A stretch of DNA of 64,000 nucleotides from an uncultured Lachnospiraceae bacterium (GTDB taxonomy: Bacteria; Bacillota; Clostridia; Lachnospirales; Lachnospiraceae): assembly GCA_900539715.1 (NCBI GenBank), contig UQDA01000005.1:66459-130458 (forward strand). Direction: 5' to 3'. The notes under the pieces are model-generated. The model was given only the letters and a program-made list of their open reading frames with translations, had not been told where the DNA came from and ran no database searches. The position numbers and the translations under genes were made by a program. Positions 28,275 through 37,583 of the stretch are shown here, in pieces. The stretch's first letter is position 1, and every line of letters begins with the position of its first letter.

Positions 28275-29303
28275 ATGGAACAGGAGCATCTCGTTATCTG
28301 CAGCGGTTACGGTGCGGAGGGCGCAAACGATATCATAACGGTCCGCATTTCCTGCAGCGGGGAAAAACAAAAAAGCGGGGAAGATTTCATTTCAGAGGAT
28401 GTAAAAACGGATATTTTATCGGGGATCGGGCAGGGAAACTGCCCGTCCTTCGGGCTTGTCCGCGGGAACGCTTTTTATGCGGTGGAAGAGCTTGCCGGAG
28501 AGGCATATATCCGAAAATATGAGCTTTGTGCTGATGGGAGTCTTTCCGATACCGGCAGAAGACTTTGTATCCCCGGCGGCGAGTTATGTCATCTGCATGC
28601 GGGAGAAAAAGCGCTGTATGCGAGCTGTTACGGGACCGGGGATTTCTGTGCGGTGGATTTTGAACTGGAAAAGGTGCTCTGGCATCGGGGGGCTCAACCG
28701 GGGCAAAAGCAGCCCCATGCCCATTGGGCGAGTGAAAAGGACGGGATTTTATATCTGGCAGATTTAGGGAGCGACAAGGTGTATCGTTACCGTCTGGAGG
28801 GCGGTCTGCCGTCGCAGGAGCTTTCAGCGCTGGAGCTGGAGGACGGCGCAGGACCCCGTCAGGCTCTGCCGCTGGAAAAGGGGGCGCTTTTAACCGTGCA
28901 GGAGCTGGATTCTACGCTCAGGTTCTGGAAAAACGGCGAGTGTGTGGAAACTGTGCGGACGACAGCCTTTGACGGTACAAATTATCCCGGGACCATCTGC
29001 ATGGCCGATGAAAACACGGTGCTTGTCTGCAACAGAGGCGCAAATACGGTGGCGGCATTCCGTTTGGAAACCGGGGAAAACCGCGGCGCAGGATCCGGGG
29101 CTCAGGTGCAGGTGCGTCTGGTTTATCTGGGAGAGTGGGCGACGGGCGATTGGCCGCGCCATCTGTATAAGGTTTCCGGCACAAATCTGTTTTTGAACGC
29201 CTGCAACAAGGAAGGCGCGCTGATCTTATTTGAGTGGACGGGGACAGAGCTTGTGCAGAGAGGAAGAATTGAACTGCCCGGCGCATCCTGCGCAGCGGAA
29301 TAA
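28275..29303 (+). CDS. Lactonase family beta-propeller protein (6-phosphogluconolactonase-like)
   Basis: A 342-residue protein of the seven-bladed lactonase type. Signature stretches include CHLHAGEKALYASCYGTGDF and KQPHAHWASEKDGILYLADLGSDKVYRY, with later TVLVCNRGANTVAAF and WPRHLYKVSGTNLFLNACNK trimmed by a few residues. The ATG at 28275 has a GGAGG site 7 bases upstream; the frame extends further up inside the esterase gene without support. Members hydrolyse sugar lactones, but proof for this branch is limited. It follows the esterase by 14 bases. Confidence 0.83.
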   Translation: MEQEHLVICSGYGAEGANDIITVRISCSGEKQKSGEDFISEDVKTDILSGIGQGNCPSFGLVRGNAFYAVEELAGEAYIRKYELCADGSLSDTGRRLCIPGGELCHLHAGEKALYASCYGTGDFCAVDFELEKVLWHRGAQPGQKQPHAHWASEKDGILYLADLGSDKVYRYRLEGGLPSQELSALELEDGAGPRQALPLEKGALLTVQELDSTLRFWKNGECVETVRTTAFDGTNYPGTICMADENTVLVCNRGANTVAAFRLETGENRGAGSGAQVQVRLVYLGEWATGDWPRHLYKVSGTNLFLNACNKEGALILFEWTGTELVQRGRIELPGASCAAE

Positions 29304-29321
29304 AGGGAATACTAAACTGTG

Positions 29322-29942
29322 TTACAGCTCTTCCGGTCGGATTTCCATTCCCTTTCGGTAATATTTTTTGTCATCCTCGCTGATAGGACGCATGATGCGG
29401 CAAGGCGTGCCGTAAGCAACGACATCGGCGGGGATGTCCTTCGTAACGATGCTCCCGGCTCCTATCACAGAGTTATCTCCGATGGAAACGCCGGGCATGA
29501 CGATGCAGTTTGCACCAATCCAGACGTTATTGCCTATCGAAATGGGAAGGTTATACTGTGCGACCTTTTCACGCATGTCGGGTGAAACAGGATGAGTTGC
29601 GGTGCAGAGCACGACATTGGGACCGAACATTACGCTGTTGCCGACAGTGATAGGGGCATCGTCCACCAGCGTCAGATTGAAGTTGGCATATACCTGATCG
29701 CCGAACGAACAGAATTTACCGCCCCAGTTGGCGTGAAAGGGCGTTTCGATATAGCAGTTTTTCCCCATGTGAGCGAACATTTTCTGAAGAAGCTCACCTT
29801 TTTCTTTTTGCTGACTGGGACGGAGCTGATTATATTCAAACAGCATGTCCAGATGCTTCAGCTGTTCGTCGGCAAGCTCCTGACTGTCACACAGATAGAG
29901 TCTGCCGCTGTGCATTCTTTCGTAGATTTCCTGTAATTCCAT
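29322..29942 (-). CDS. Sugar O-acetyltransferase (maltose/galactoside acetyltransferase family)
   Basis: A 206-residue trimeric left-handed beta-helix acetyltransferase using acetyl-CoA. An N-terminal helical region with ERMHSGRLYLCDSQELADEQ precedes the hexapeptide repeats. These include the catalytic-type TATHPVSPDMR histidine, IGNNVWIGANCIVMPGVSIG and the C-terminal AYGTPCRIMRPI. The start at 29942 has a GGGGGA ribosome site; the frame extends upstream without support. It is convergent with the lactonase gene, 18 bases apart, and has its own promoter at 29976-30004. Confidence 0.92.
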   Translation of the reverse strand: MELQEIYERMHSGRLYLCDSQELADEQLKHLDMLFEYNQLRPSQQKEKGELLQKMFAHMGKNCYIETPFHANWGGKFCSFGDQVYANFNLTLVDDAPITVGNSVMFGPNVVLCTATHPVSPDMREKVAQYNLPISIGNNVWIGANCIVMPGVSIGDNSVIGAGSIVTKDIPADVVAYGTPCRIMRPISEDDKKYYRKGMEIRPEEL

Positions 29943-29975
29943 ATTTGTTCCCCCTGTAGGTAAGTGCTTTTTTTC

Positions 29976-30004
29976 ATCGTAGCAGAGTTCCGGGGAGAAA
30001 ACAA
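29976..30004 (-). promoter_or_regulatory. Promoter for the O-acetyltransferase
   Basis: Read on the minus strand: TTGTTT (30004-29999), a 17-base spacer and TACGAT (29981-29976) with an extended-10 TGC. Confidence 0.5.
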
Positions 30005-30107
30005 GCATAACCGCCCGGCTTTCCGGTTGCGAAAACAATTCTGTTACTGTGCGCACCGGCCTCAAATGCCACGCCAGTGAGCATTAACACAATTCCTGCG
30101 TCGGGGC

Positions 30108-30136
30108 TGGCTTTTTTAGAAATTAAATGGTAGAAT
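30108..30136 (+). promoter_or_regulatory. Probable ackA promoter
   Basis: TAGAAT at 30131-30136 with an extended-10 TGG is a good -10 box. The -35 position (30108-30113, TGGCTT) is weak. It lies 45 bases before the ackA start. Confidence 0.4.
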
Positions 30137-30181
30137 AGACAGCGAGACAGACAGTATTTTGAGAGACGGGAGGTTTTTTTC

Positions 30182-31381
30182 ATGAAAGTGCTTGTGATAA
30201 ACTGCGGCAGCTCATCGCTGAAATATCAGCTCATCGACAGCCAGAGCGAAGAGGTACTGGCTAAGGGGCTGTGCGAGAGAATCGGTATCGAGGGCAGCAG
30301 TGTGACGCATCAGAAGGCGGATTCCGGCAAGAAGACGGAAGAAGTCGCTATGAAAGATCATACCGATGCGGTAAAGGTCGTGATAGAGAAGCTTACGGAT
30401 GCTGAGGATGGCGTGATAGCTTCCCTTAAAGAAATCGATGCGGTGGGACATCGTATCGTACACGGCGGGGAGCATTTCAAAGGCTCCGTTGTCATTGATG
30501 AAGACGTGATGAAGGCGATAGAGGAATGTAATGACCTGGCACCGCTGCATAATCCGGCGAACCTGATCGGTATCCGTTCCTGCCAGAGTGTGATGCCGGG
30601 CGTTCCCATGGTTGCGGTATTTGATACTGCATTTCACCAGACAATGCCGGGAAAGGCTTATCTGTATGGTCTTCCTTATGAATATTATGAAAAATACAAA
30701 ATCCGCCGTTACGGTTTCCACGGAACGAGCCACGACTTCGTATCAAAGCGGGCGGCTGAAATCCTTGGCAAGGACAGGAGCGAGTTAAAGATAATCGTAT
30801 GCCATCTGGGCAACGGCGCTTCGGTCTCCGCTGTGAAAAACGGCGAATCCGTTGATACTTCCATGGGACTGACTCCTCTGGAGGGACTGATGATGGGAAC
30901 CAGAAGCGGAGATCTCGATCCCGCCATCATCGGATTTATTGCGGAAAAGGAGAATAAGACCGCGGCAGAAGTGATAGATATCTGCAACAAAAAATCAGGC
31001 GTTCTGGGGCTTTCCGGAATTTCCAGTGACTTCCGCGACCTGGTGGGCGCTGCGGCAGAAGGCAACGGTCATGCGCAGACGACGCTGGAGGCATACGCTT
31101 ATCGTGTCGGCAAATATATTGGCGCTTACGCGGCTGCGATGAACGGTGTGGACGTTATTGTGTTCACTGCCGGGATTGGTGAGAATAACGCACAGGTGCG
31201 CGGACTGGTCAGCCAGTATACGGGATTTTTAGGCTGCAGCATCGATCTTGAGAAAAATGCGGAAGCAGTCGGCGTGGAGAAGATCATTTCCACACCGGAT
31301 TCCAAAGTAACGGCGATGGTCATCCCGACGGATGAAGAGCTGGCGATCGCAAGGGAGACAGTCCGCCTTGTAAACGCATAA
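30182..31381 (+). CDS. ackA: Acetate kinase
   Basis: Makes ATP from acetyl phosphate, releasing acetate, the main substrate-level ATP step of many gut anaerobes. The 399-residue product opens with VLVINCGSSSLKYQL and has HRIVHGGEHF near 91, FDTAFHQTMP near 148, YGFHGTSHD near 178 and FTAGIGENNAQVRG near 326. All are standard. Ribosome site GGGAGG precedes the ATG. No pta gene adjoins it, unlike many genomes. A 12-bp terminator follows. Confidence 0.98.
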   Translation: MKVLVINCGSSSLKYQLIDSQSEEVLAKGLCERIGIEGSSVTHQKADSGKKTEEVAMKDHTDAVKVVIEKLTDAEDGVIASLKEIDAVGHRIVHGGEHFKGSVVIDEDVMKAIEECNDLAPLHNPANLIGIRSCQSVMPGVPMVAVFDTAFHQTMPGKAYLYGLPYEYYEKYKIRRYGFHGTSHDFVSKRAAEILGKDRSELKIIVCHLGNGASVSAVKNGESVDTSMGLTPLEGLMMGTRSGDLDPAIIGFIAEKENKTAAEVIDICNKKSGVLGLSGISSDFRDLVGAAAEGNGHAQTTLEAYAYRVGKYIGAYAAAMNGVDVIVFTAGIGENNAQVRGLVSQYTGFLGCSIDLEKNAEAVGVEKIISTPDSKVTAMVIPTDEELAIARETVRLVNA

Positions 31382-31420
31382 GGTGTTTTTCGGCAGCAGA
31401 CAGAGCTGACTTGCTTTAAG

Positions 31421-31468
31421 CCGATACTTTCCTGCTTGTTTTTGCGGCGGAAAGTATCGGTTTTTTTT
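31421..31468 (+). terminator. Intrinsic terminator after ackA
   Basis: A perfect 12-bp stem, CCGATACTTTCC (31421-31432) and GGAAAGTATCGG (31449-31460), with a 16-base loop followed by eight T. Confidence 0.93.
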
Positions 31469-31494
31469 ACTTTGAGAAAGGAAAGTATGATGAT

Positions 31495-32703
31495 ATGTTG
31501 ATATCTTTAGCCCTTATTTTTCTTGTAGGACTTTCCGTGGGAGCGATCTGCCGGAGAATGAGATTACCGCGTATAATAGGAATGCTTATAACGGGAATCG
31601 TATTGGGACCTTATGTACTGGATATGCTCGACCCGTCGATTCTTGGAATTTCATCGGAATTGAGGCAGATAGCGCTCATCATTATTTTGCTCAAGGCGGG
31701 TTTGTCGCTGGATATTTCAGATTTGAAAAAAGTCGGTCGTCCTGCGGTGATGATGGCATTTGTTCCGGCATGCTTTGAAATTCTGGGATATGTTATCTTT
31801 GCGCCGGCCTTTTTTGGAATCACGAGGATAGAGGCGGCTGTTATGGGAGCTGTTCTGGCAGCGGTTTCACCGGCGGTGGTCGTTCCGAGGATGATAAAGC
31901 TGATAGAAGAAAAATGTGGAACCGCCAAAAGCATTCCTCAGCTTATCCTTGCGGGGGCATCCTGCGACGATATATTTGTAGTCGTGCTCTTTTCTGCTTT
32001 TGCGGCGATGGCTCAGGGTGGAAGGGTTGATGCCGCGGTTTTTATGGATATTCCTCTTTCCATAGTATCGGGGCTGCTGCTTGGAGCCTGTGCCGGGATT
32101 TTTCTGTCGGCGCTGTTTGAATCAGCGTATTCTCATGACCGTCTTATCCGAAACAGCATGAAGGTCATTATCATTCTGGGGACGGCATTTTTGCTGATGT
32201 CAGTTGAGATATGGATGAAGGATTTTATAGCCGTATCCGGGCTGCTGGCGGTGGTCAGTATGGCATGTATGCTGAAGATAAAAAGTATTCCGCGCGTAGC
32301 AGGAAGATTATCCGAAAAATTCGGCAAGCTTTGGCTGGCGGCAGAGGTAATGCTGTTTGTTCTGGTAGGAGCTGCGGTAGATATCAGATACACATTCAGC
32401 GCCGGGATTGCGGCAGCTGCGCTGATACTGTCGGCGCTGCTGTTCAGGGCGGTTGGTGTAATGGTCTGCCTGATAGGGACGTCATTGGATTTCAGGGAAA
32501 GAATGTTTTGTGTGATAGCATATTTGCCGAAAGCAACGGTGCAGGCTGCGATGGGAGCAGTCCCTCTTTCCATGGGAATGCCGTGCGGAAAACTGATACT
32601 TTCTGTTGCGGTCGTCGCGATTTTGCTGACAGCGCCTATCGGTGCGTTAGGAATCGACCGGAGCTATAAGAGGCTGCTTAAGGGGGCGGAGGAAAATATT
32701 TGA
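31495..32703 (+). CDS. Cation:proton antiporter (Na+/H+ exchanger family)
   Basis: A 402-residue membrane protein with about twelve helices, of the monovalent cation/proton antiporter type. Family traits: the N-terminal RLPRIIGMLITGIVLGP, LLKAGLSLDISDLKK, and ASCDDIFVVVLF with the paired acidic residues of helix 5. No TrkA/RCK regulatory domain is attached. It probably exchanges Na+ or K+ for protons. The stop overlaps the TTG start of the next gene. Confidence 0.9.
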   Translation: MLISLALIFLVGLSVGAICRRMRLPRIIGMLITGIVLGPYVLDMLDPSILGISSELRQIALIIILLKAGLSLDISDLKKVGRPAVMMAFVPACFEILGYVIFAPAFFGITRIEAAVMGAVLAAVSPAVVVPRMIKLIEEKCGTAKSIPQLILAGASCDDIFVVVLFSAFAAMAQGGRVDAAVFMDIPLSIVSGLLLGACAGIFLSALFESAYSHDRLIRNSMKVIIILGTAFLLMSVEIWMKDFIAVSGLLAVVSMACMLKIKSIPRVAGRLSEKFGKLWLAAEVMLFVLVGAAVDIRYTFSAGIAAAALILSALLFRAVGVMVCLIGTSLDFRERMFCVIAYLPKATVQAAMGAVPLSMGMPCGKLILSVAVVAILLTAPIGALGIDRSYKRLLKGAEENI

Positions 32704-33452
32704 AAAAATATATCGAATTGAATGGAAAAGCTGTGGAATATGAACTTCAGATAAAAGATGTCAAACGTATAAATCTTCGTATCCGCAGGGACGGGTGTGT
32801 GTGCGTGTCGGCGAACCGATGGGTTCCGCAGAATCATATAGATGCCTTTTTGCGTGAAAATGCGGATTTTATCCTGCAGAATATGGAACGCGGAAAACGT
32901 ATGAAAGAGGCCGGAGACGGTATGGCTTCCGGAAGGGACAGGGAGTATGCGGACGGGGACGTTTTGTATCTGGACGGGGAAGCGTATCGGCTGAGGGTGC
33001 TTTCGGGGAGTAAGGAGTCGGTGGAAACGGTAGGAAGAGTGCTCATTGTGACACAGAAACTGCCGGAAGACGGTGCGCGGAGAAAACGGATGTTGGAGAA
33101 ATATCTGACGGAGAGATGCCGGAAAAAGATGGAGGCGCTGTGCAGAGAGGTTTATCCGATATTTGAAAAGATGGGGGTAGAGTGGCCTGAGATACGCATC
33201 CGCAGTATGGTATCCCGATGGGGGAGTTGTCAGCCTGCCAGCGGTATCCTGACTTTTGCAAGACAGTTAGTCGAGGTGCCGGGAAGCTGCGCGGAGTATG
33301 TGGCGGTACATGAATTTTCGCATTTTATCCACCCGGATCATTCGCCGCGTTTTCATACATTGATGACAAAGCTCATGCCCGGCTGGAAAGCGCAGAAGCA
33401 GCTTTTGAACAGCCGGGCATGGGTACAGGTGAACTCCACTGCTTTGTTTTGA
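32700..33452 (+). CDS. YgjP-like metallopeptidase domain protein (DUF45)
   Basis: A 250-residue protein of the YgjP/SprT-like zinc-dependent family. The metal site is VAVHEFSHFIHPDHSPRFH near residue 205 (HExxH plus a downstream His). The conserved RSMVSRWGSCQPASGILTF lies before it, and the N-terminal RINLRIRRDGCVCVSAN is also family-typical. The start is a TTG overlapping the antiporter stop, with GGAGG about eight bases before. Cellular role is unproven in this family. It ends 44 bases from a convergent gene. Confidence 0.88.
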   Translation: MKKYIELNGKAVEYELQIKDVKRINLRIRRDGCVCVSANRWVPQNHIDAFLRENADFILQNMERGKRMKEAGDGMASGRDREYADGDVLYLDGEAYRLRVLSGSKESVETVGRVLIVTQKLPEDGARRKRMLEKYLTERCRKKMEALCREVYPIFEKMGVEWPEIRIRSMVSRWGSCQPASGILTFARQLVEVPGSCAEYVAVHEFSHFIHPDHSPRFHTLMTKLMPGWKAQKQLLNSRAWVQVNSTALF

Positions 33453-33496
33453 AGGGAGATAGCTGGAAGATGCGTCCGGATTTTTTGGTACGCGTC

Positions 33497-34321
33497 TTAT
33501 GCTTTACTCAGGGCAGCGCAGATTTCGGTTACGCTGTCAAAGACCCAGGTGGGCTTATGAGGGCCGTTTTGAATATCGTCAAGAGTCGCTTCGCCGGAGA
33601 GGACACATATCGTGTCTACTCCGGCATTTTTTCCGGCTGCAATGTCCGTGTAGAGCCGGTCCCCCACAATGAGAGCGTCTTCTTTGGAAACGCCGAGTTT
33701 TTTCAGGACGCAGTCTATCATGATAGGCTCCGGTTTCCCGATGAAAAACGGTGTTTTTCCGGTAGCGTTTTTGAGCATGATACTCATGGAACCGCAGTCC
33801 GGGATATAGCCGAAGCTGACCGGACAGACGAGATCGGGATTGGTGGCAAGATACGTCACGTCTTTGCCGAGCATGATGCAGGTGTCGCGTACCTTTTCGG
33901 AAGTATTTTCGGTGTCGAAGCCGATCAAAACGATTCCGGCAGAATCGTCGGGCTTTGTGACAACGGGGATGCCGTTTTCCCGCAGTTCGTCTACGAGAGA
34001 GTGCGTGCCCATACAAAATACGGTCTGGCCGGGATAGTTTTCATTCAGATAAAAAGCGGTCGCCTGACTGGATGTGAAAAAATGCGACGCGTCGGCGCGG
34101 ATACCCATTCCGTTTACCTTGTCCACATAGTCTGATACGGATTTGGAAGAGTTATTTGTGATAAAGATATAACGTCCCCCGTTTTCTTCGATGCGGGACA
34201 AAAAAGCCAGCGTTCCGTCAAAAATCTTATCTTCGTTATAGATAGTGCCGTCCATGTCCAGAAGGAACAGCTTTTTGCGGCGAAGGGCGTCCGCATTTTT
34301 TCCGAGTTTGTCTGTGAGCAT
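33497..34321 (-). CDS. HAD-IIA family phosphatase (NagD/AraL-like)
   Basis: A 274-residue phosphatase with the HAD nucleophile motif LFLLDMDGTIYNED (Asp22 and Asp24), motif II FITNNSSK, the C2-type cap (FDTENTSEKVRD) and the late GKPEPIMIDCVL and VGDRLYTDIAAGKNAGVDTICV. Relatives remove phosphate from p-nitrophenyl phosphate, nucleotides, phosphoglycolate or glycerol-3-phosphate. It is the last gene after the GlpA-like dehydrogenase set, 56 bases behind the DUF1667 gene. A glycerol-phosphate role is therefore an inference from context. Confidence 0.92.
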   Translation of the reverse strand: MLTDKLGKNADALRRKKLFLLDMDGTIYNEDKIFDGTLAFLSRIEENGGRYIFITNNSSKSVSDYVDKVNGMGIRADASHFFTSSQATAFYLNENYPGQTVFCMGTHSLVDELRENGIPVVTKPDDSAGIVLIGFDTENTSEKVRDTCIMLGKDVTYLATNPDLVCPVSFGYIPDCGSMSIMLKNATGKTPFFIGKPEPIMIDCVLKKLGVSKEDALIVGDRLYTDIAAGKNAGVDTICVLSGEATLDDIQNGPHKPTWVFDSVTEICAALSKA

Positions 34322-34377
34322 GAAAAATCTCCTGTCAATGATAGTGATAATAAAACATATATCGTGGTGGCGTCAGA

Positions 34378-34743
34378 TTAAAGAGCATCTGCCGCTTTTG
34401 TCGCGATGACGGCGACACCTGTGCCTGCTGCGTTTTCAAGCAGCACGTCCCCAATGTGTATGGGAGCGGGGACGCATATCGTACGGATGTCATTCATGAC
34501 CGCTTCGATCTTTTCCTTTGGAATATCGGAAGCGGTTTTTACTGAAATGACAGGCATGCGTGCGCCTGTCACGCGAACGGTGGAGGTCACAGTCCGCATA
34601 GGGGCGGTCAGCTCCATCCGGGCGTATGCCTCGCCGCGGGGACAGGTGTTGCCGGAAACGGATGTCACCTGTCCGTTTTCAAGAGAGGCGGTGAGGGAAC
34701 AGCCTAAAGGACAGCGAATGCATATCAGATGTTTTGTTTCCAT
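34378..34743 (-). CDS. DUF1667 cysteine-motif protein
   Basis: A 121-residue protein. Four cysteines near the N-terminus (C8, C11, C15, C34 in ICIRCPLGCSL and GNTCPRG) have the spacing of an iron-sulfur or molybdopterin oxidoreductase-type cluster. The rest is a small alpha/beta domain with MPVISVKT. The ATG at 34743 gives the family start METKHLICIRC; the frame opens 10 codons earlier. DUF1667 genes normally follow GlpA-like and FAD/NAD oxidoreductase genes, exactly as here, and may act as the third electron-transfer subunit. Confidence 0.87.
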   Translation of the reverse strand: METKHLICIRCPLGCSLTASLENGQVTSVSGNTCPRGEAYARMELTAPMRTVTSTVRVTGARMPVISVKTASDIPKEKIEAVMNDIRTICVPAPIHIGDVLLENAAGTGVAVIATKAADAL

Positions 34744-34817
34744 GATGTTCCTCTTTCTGCCGCAGTGCGGCATGATTTCTGCATAAGAATGCGGGCATAT
34801 CCTTGCAAAGGGAAGCG

Positions 34818-36122
34818 TCAGGCTTCGTCTGCGCGGATAGTGATCGTTTTGGTGCCCGCAGGGATGAGCGATTTTTTCAAAAGGAGCTGTTCCATTTCGC
34901 CGGGAGCGAGCTTTTTCTTTTTCTGGGAAAAGATGCAGGTATCATCGGCATAAACAGAAAGAACAGCATCCGTATAGACCCGTCCGACGCGGAAGCGGAC
35001 AAGAAGCGTATCCTCCATATGGGAAGGGCGCAGCAGCTGAGGTACAGTGTAGCGCACGCCGCCTGCAGCGATCAGAGAAACAGCGGGTTCAGACATATCT
35101 GAATCGGCTGACTCTGCCGCAGAGCTTTCCTTCCTGTAGCAGGATTTTATATACGTAGCTGCCTGCTGTCCGGCGCGGGATGCTTCTTCGGAAACATAGT
35201 CTACCAGGTCGTGTACATGGAGTACATTTCCGCAGGCGAATACGCCGGGAACATCGGTTTCAAGGCTTTCGTTGACAACAGGACCGGAGGTCACGGGCGA
35301 AAGGGTGACGCCCAGCTTGCCGGAAAGTTCATTTTCCGGGATAAGGCCGCAGGAAAGCAGCAGAGTATCGCATGGAATCTGCTCCTCAGTACCCGGAATG
35401 GGCTTACGGTCAGCGCCTACTTCTGCAAGCGTGATGCCGGTAATGCGGTCTTTTCCCTGAATGTCTACGACCGTATGGGAAAGTTTGAGGGGAATATTAA
35501 AATCCTCGAGGCACTGGACGATATTTCTCTGCAGCCCGCCGGAATAAGGAAGAAGCTCTGCCACGACTTTAACGGAAGCGCCTTCCAGAGTCATGCGCCG
35601 CGCCATGATGAGCCCGATGTCACCGGAACCCAGGATGACGACTTCTTTGCCAGGCAGAAAGCCTTCCATATTTACGAGGCGCTGCGCCGTGCCTGCGGTA
35701 TAGATTCCGGCAGGGCGAAATCCGGGGATATTGAGGGCGCCTCTGGGGCGTTCCCGGCAGCCCATGGCGAGGATGAGCGTCTTTGCACAAAGCTCAAGAA
35801 GCCCGTCTTCCCGGTTCATGGCAGTCACATGGCGCAGGCCGTCTTCCGATGCGGAAAGGTCGAGCACCATTGTATTTAATTTGTATGGGATATGAAGCTC
35901 CTTTGCCTGTTCGATGAATCGGGCGGCATATTCCGGCCCCGTCAGCTCTTCGTGAAAGGTATGCAGGCCGAAGCCGTTGTGAATGCACTGGTTTAAAATT
36001 CCGCCCAGTTCGCCGTCGCGTTCCAGAATAAGGATATCGGAAATTCCTTCCCTGTATGCGGCGATGGCTGCGGCGAGCCCGGCAGGACCGCCTCCGATGA
36101 TGATCATATCATAGATTTTCAT
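34818..36122 (-). CDS. FAD/NAD(P)-dependent oxidoreductase (GlpB-like partner)
   Basis: A 434-residue pyridine nucleotide-disulfide-type flavoprotein. An N-terminal FAD fold (MIIIGGGPAGLAAAIAA) is followed by LGGILNQCIHNGFGL. A second nucleotide fold (VVILGSGDIGLIMARRM, near 160) precedes the late VPGVFACGNVLHVHDLVDYVSEE cofactor segment. Its start overlaps the GlpA-like stop by four bases, so the two are translationally coupled. It likely passes electrons between the dehydrogenase and NAD(P). Confidence 0.9.
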   Translation of the reverse strand: MKIYDMIIIGGGPAGLAAAIAAYREGISDILILERDGELGGILNQCIHNGFGLHTFHEELTGPEYAARFIEQAKELHIPYKLNTMVLDLSASEDGLRHVTAMNREDGLLELCAKTLILAMGCRERPRGALNIPGFRPAGIYTAGTAQRLVNMEGFLPGKEVVILGSGDIGLIMARRMTLEGASVKVVAELLPYSGGLQRNIVQCLEDFNIPLKLSHTVVDIQGKDRITGITLAEVGADRKPIPGTEEQIPCDTLLLSCGLIPENELSGKLGVTLSPVTSGPVVNESLETDVPGVFACGNVLHVHDLVDYVSEEASRAGQQAATYIKSCYRKESSAAESADSDMSEPAVSLIAAGGVRYTVPQLLRPSHMEDTLLVRFRVGRVYTDAVLSVYADDTCIFSQKKKKLAPGEMEQLLLKKSLIPAGTKTITIRADEA

Positions 36123-37567
36123 AAGGAATCCTCCCTCGTATATCCGGTCAGAAGCTCTGAGCCTGCGCCGTGCTTGGAGATGCCCATCGGGTCGGAACAG
36201 AGCTCTTTTTCCAGAAGCTCCATAACCTTAGGAGAACAAAAGCCTGACTGGCAGCGTCCCATACCGGCTCTGGTACGTCTCTTGACGCCGTCTAAGGAGC
36301 GGGCGCCCAGAGGTCTGTGGATGGCATTTTTAATCTCGCCTTCCGTAACGGTTTCACAGCGGCATACCACGACGCCGTAGGAAGGGTCCTGTGCGATAAG
36401 GCTGCGCAGCTCTTCGGGAGAGGCGGATGCGACGCAGGGGATACCCTTGCGGCGCGGTTCAAAATCAGTTTTTGCGGACAGAGAAAGCTTTTCGGCAATC
36501 TGTTCTGCCAGAAAAACGCCAATCGCAGGAGCGGAGGACAGACCGGGTGATTCGATGCCGGCACAGTCAAAAAATCCGGGTGCATCGGATACCTCGCCGA
36601 TGATAAAATCGCCGCCTGCTTCAGAAGCCCGAAGGCCTGCAAAGGAGGTGATAGTCAGATTTTTGGGCAGGGAGGGGACGCTTAGGGCGCCTTTTTCCAT
36701 AACTTCGGAAAGTCCCTCCTGAGTAGTATTTACCGCTTCTTTGTCGGAAAGATTTTGAGCGGTAGGTCCTACGAGCAGGTTGCCGTGGACGGTAGGCGTT
36801 ACAAGGATGCCTTTTCCCATTTTGCCCGGAAGCTGAAAGATGGTGTGGGAAACGAGGGTTCCGGCTTTCTTGTCGAGAAGCTGGTATTCCCCGCGCCGGG
36901 GAGTAATGGAAAGCTTTTGCGCGCTCACCATATTATGGAGCTCGTCGGCATAAACGCCGGCGGCATTGACGATGCAGCGTGTTTCAAAGGTCTCTCCCGA
37001 GGAAGTCACGACACGCCAGCTTTCAGGCGCGGTGCCGGGCAGGATTTGCTGTACGGCTGTATCAAAAAGGAACTGCGCGCCGTTTTCAAAAGCGTTCTCC
37101 GCATAGGCGATGGTCATATTGAACGGGCAGACAATGCCTCCGGTGGGACATAGGAGGGCGGCGACCGCTTCATCGGAAACGGCGGGTTCGAGCTGCTTTA
37201 GCTCTTCCTGAGAAATGATTTTCAGGCCGGAAACGCCGTTTTGACGCCCTCTTTCGGCGAGCGCTTCCAGTTCGGGAAGCTGCTCCTTATCGAAGCAGAG
37301 GACAAGGGAGCCGTTTCGGGTAAAAGGAAAATCAAGTTCTTTGGAAAGCCGGTCCATCATAGCGTTTCCTTTTACGTTAAAGCGAGCTTTTAAGGAACCG
37401 GGGACAGCATCGTGTCCTGCGTGGATAATAGCGCTGTTTGCCTTGGAGGTTCCGCAGCAGACGTCCTCTTCCTTTTCGAGGACGAGCAGGTTAAGTTCAT
37501 ATCGGGAAAGCTCCCGCGCGATACTGCAACCGGTGACACCTGCCCCTATGACGATGACATCATACAT
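36119..37567 (-). CDS. GlpA-like FAD-dependent dehydrogenase with C-terminal BFD-like [2Fe-2S] domain
   Basis: A 482-residue flavoprotein of the glycerol-3-phosphate dehydrogenase / DAO superfamily. It starts YDVIVIGAGVTGCSIARELS and has CGTSKANSAIIHAGHD, a segment typical of G3P dehydrogenases. The C-terminal 90 residues hold a BFD-like cluster domain (VVCRCETVTEGEI and MGRCQSGFCSP). Expected reaction: glycerol-3-phosphate to dihydroxyacetone phosphate; a related 2-hydroxyacid or amine substrate cannot be excluded. It lies 16 bases after the aldo/keto reductase gene, at the head of the GlpA/GlpB/DUF1667 set. Confidence 0.9.
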   Translation of the reverse strand: MYDVIVIGAGVTGCSIARELSRYELNLLVLEKEEDVCCGTSKANSAIIHAGHDAVPGSLKARFNVKGNAMMDRLSKELDFPFTRNGSLVLCFDKEQLPELEALAERGRQNGVSGLKIISQEELKQLEPAVSDEAVAALLCPTGGIVCPFNMTIAYAENAFENGAQFLFDTAVQQILPGTAPESWRVVTSSGETFETRCIVNAAGVYADELHNMVSAQKLSITPRRGEYQLLDKKAGTLVSHTIFQLPGKMGKGILVTPTVHGNLLVGPTAQNLSDKEAVNTTQEGLSEVMEKGALSVPSLPKNLTITSFAGLRASEAGGDFIIGEVSDAPGFFDCAGIESPGLSSAPAIGVFLAEQIAEKLSLSAKTDFEPRRKGIPCVASASPEELRSLIAQDPSYGVVVCRCETVTEGEIKNAIHRPLGARSLDGVKRRTRAGMGRCQSGFCSPKVMELLEKELCSDPMGISKHGAGSELLTGYTREDSL

Positions 37568-37583
37568 GGATAGTTTCCTCCTT

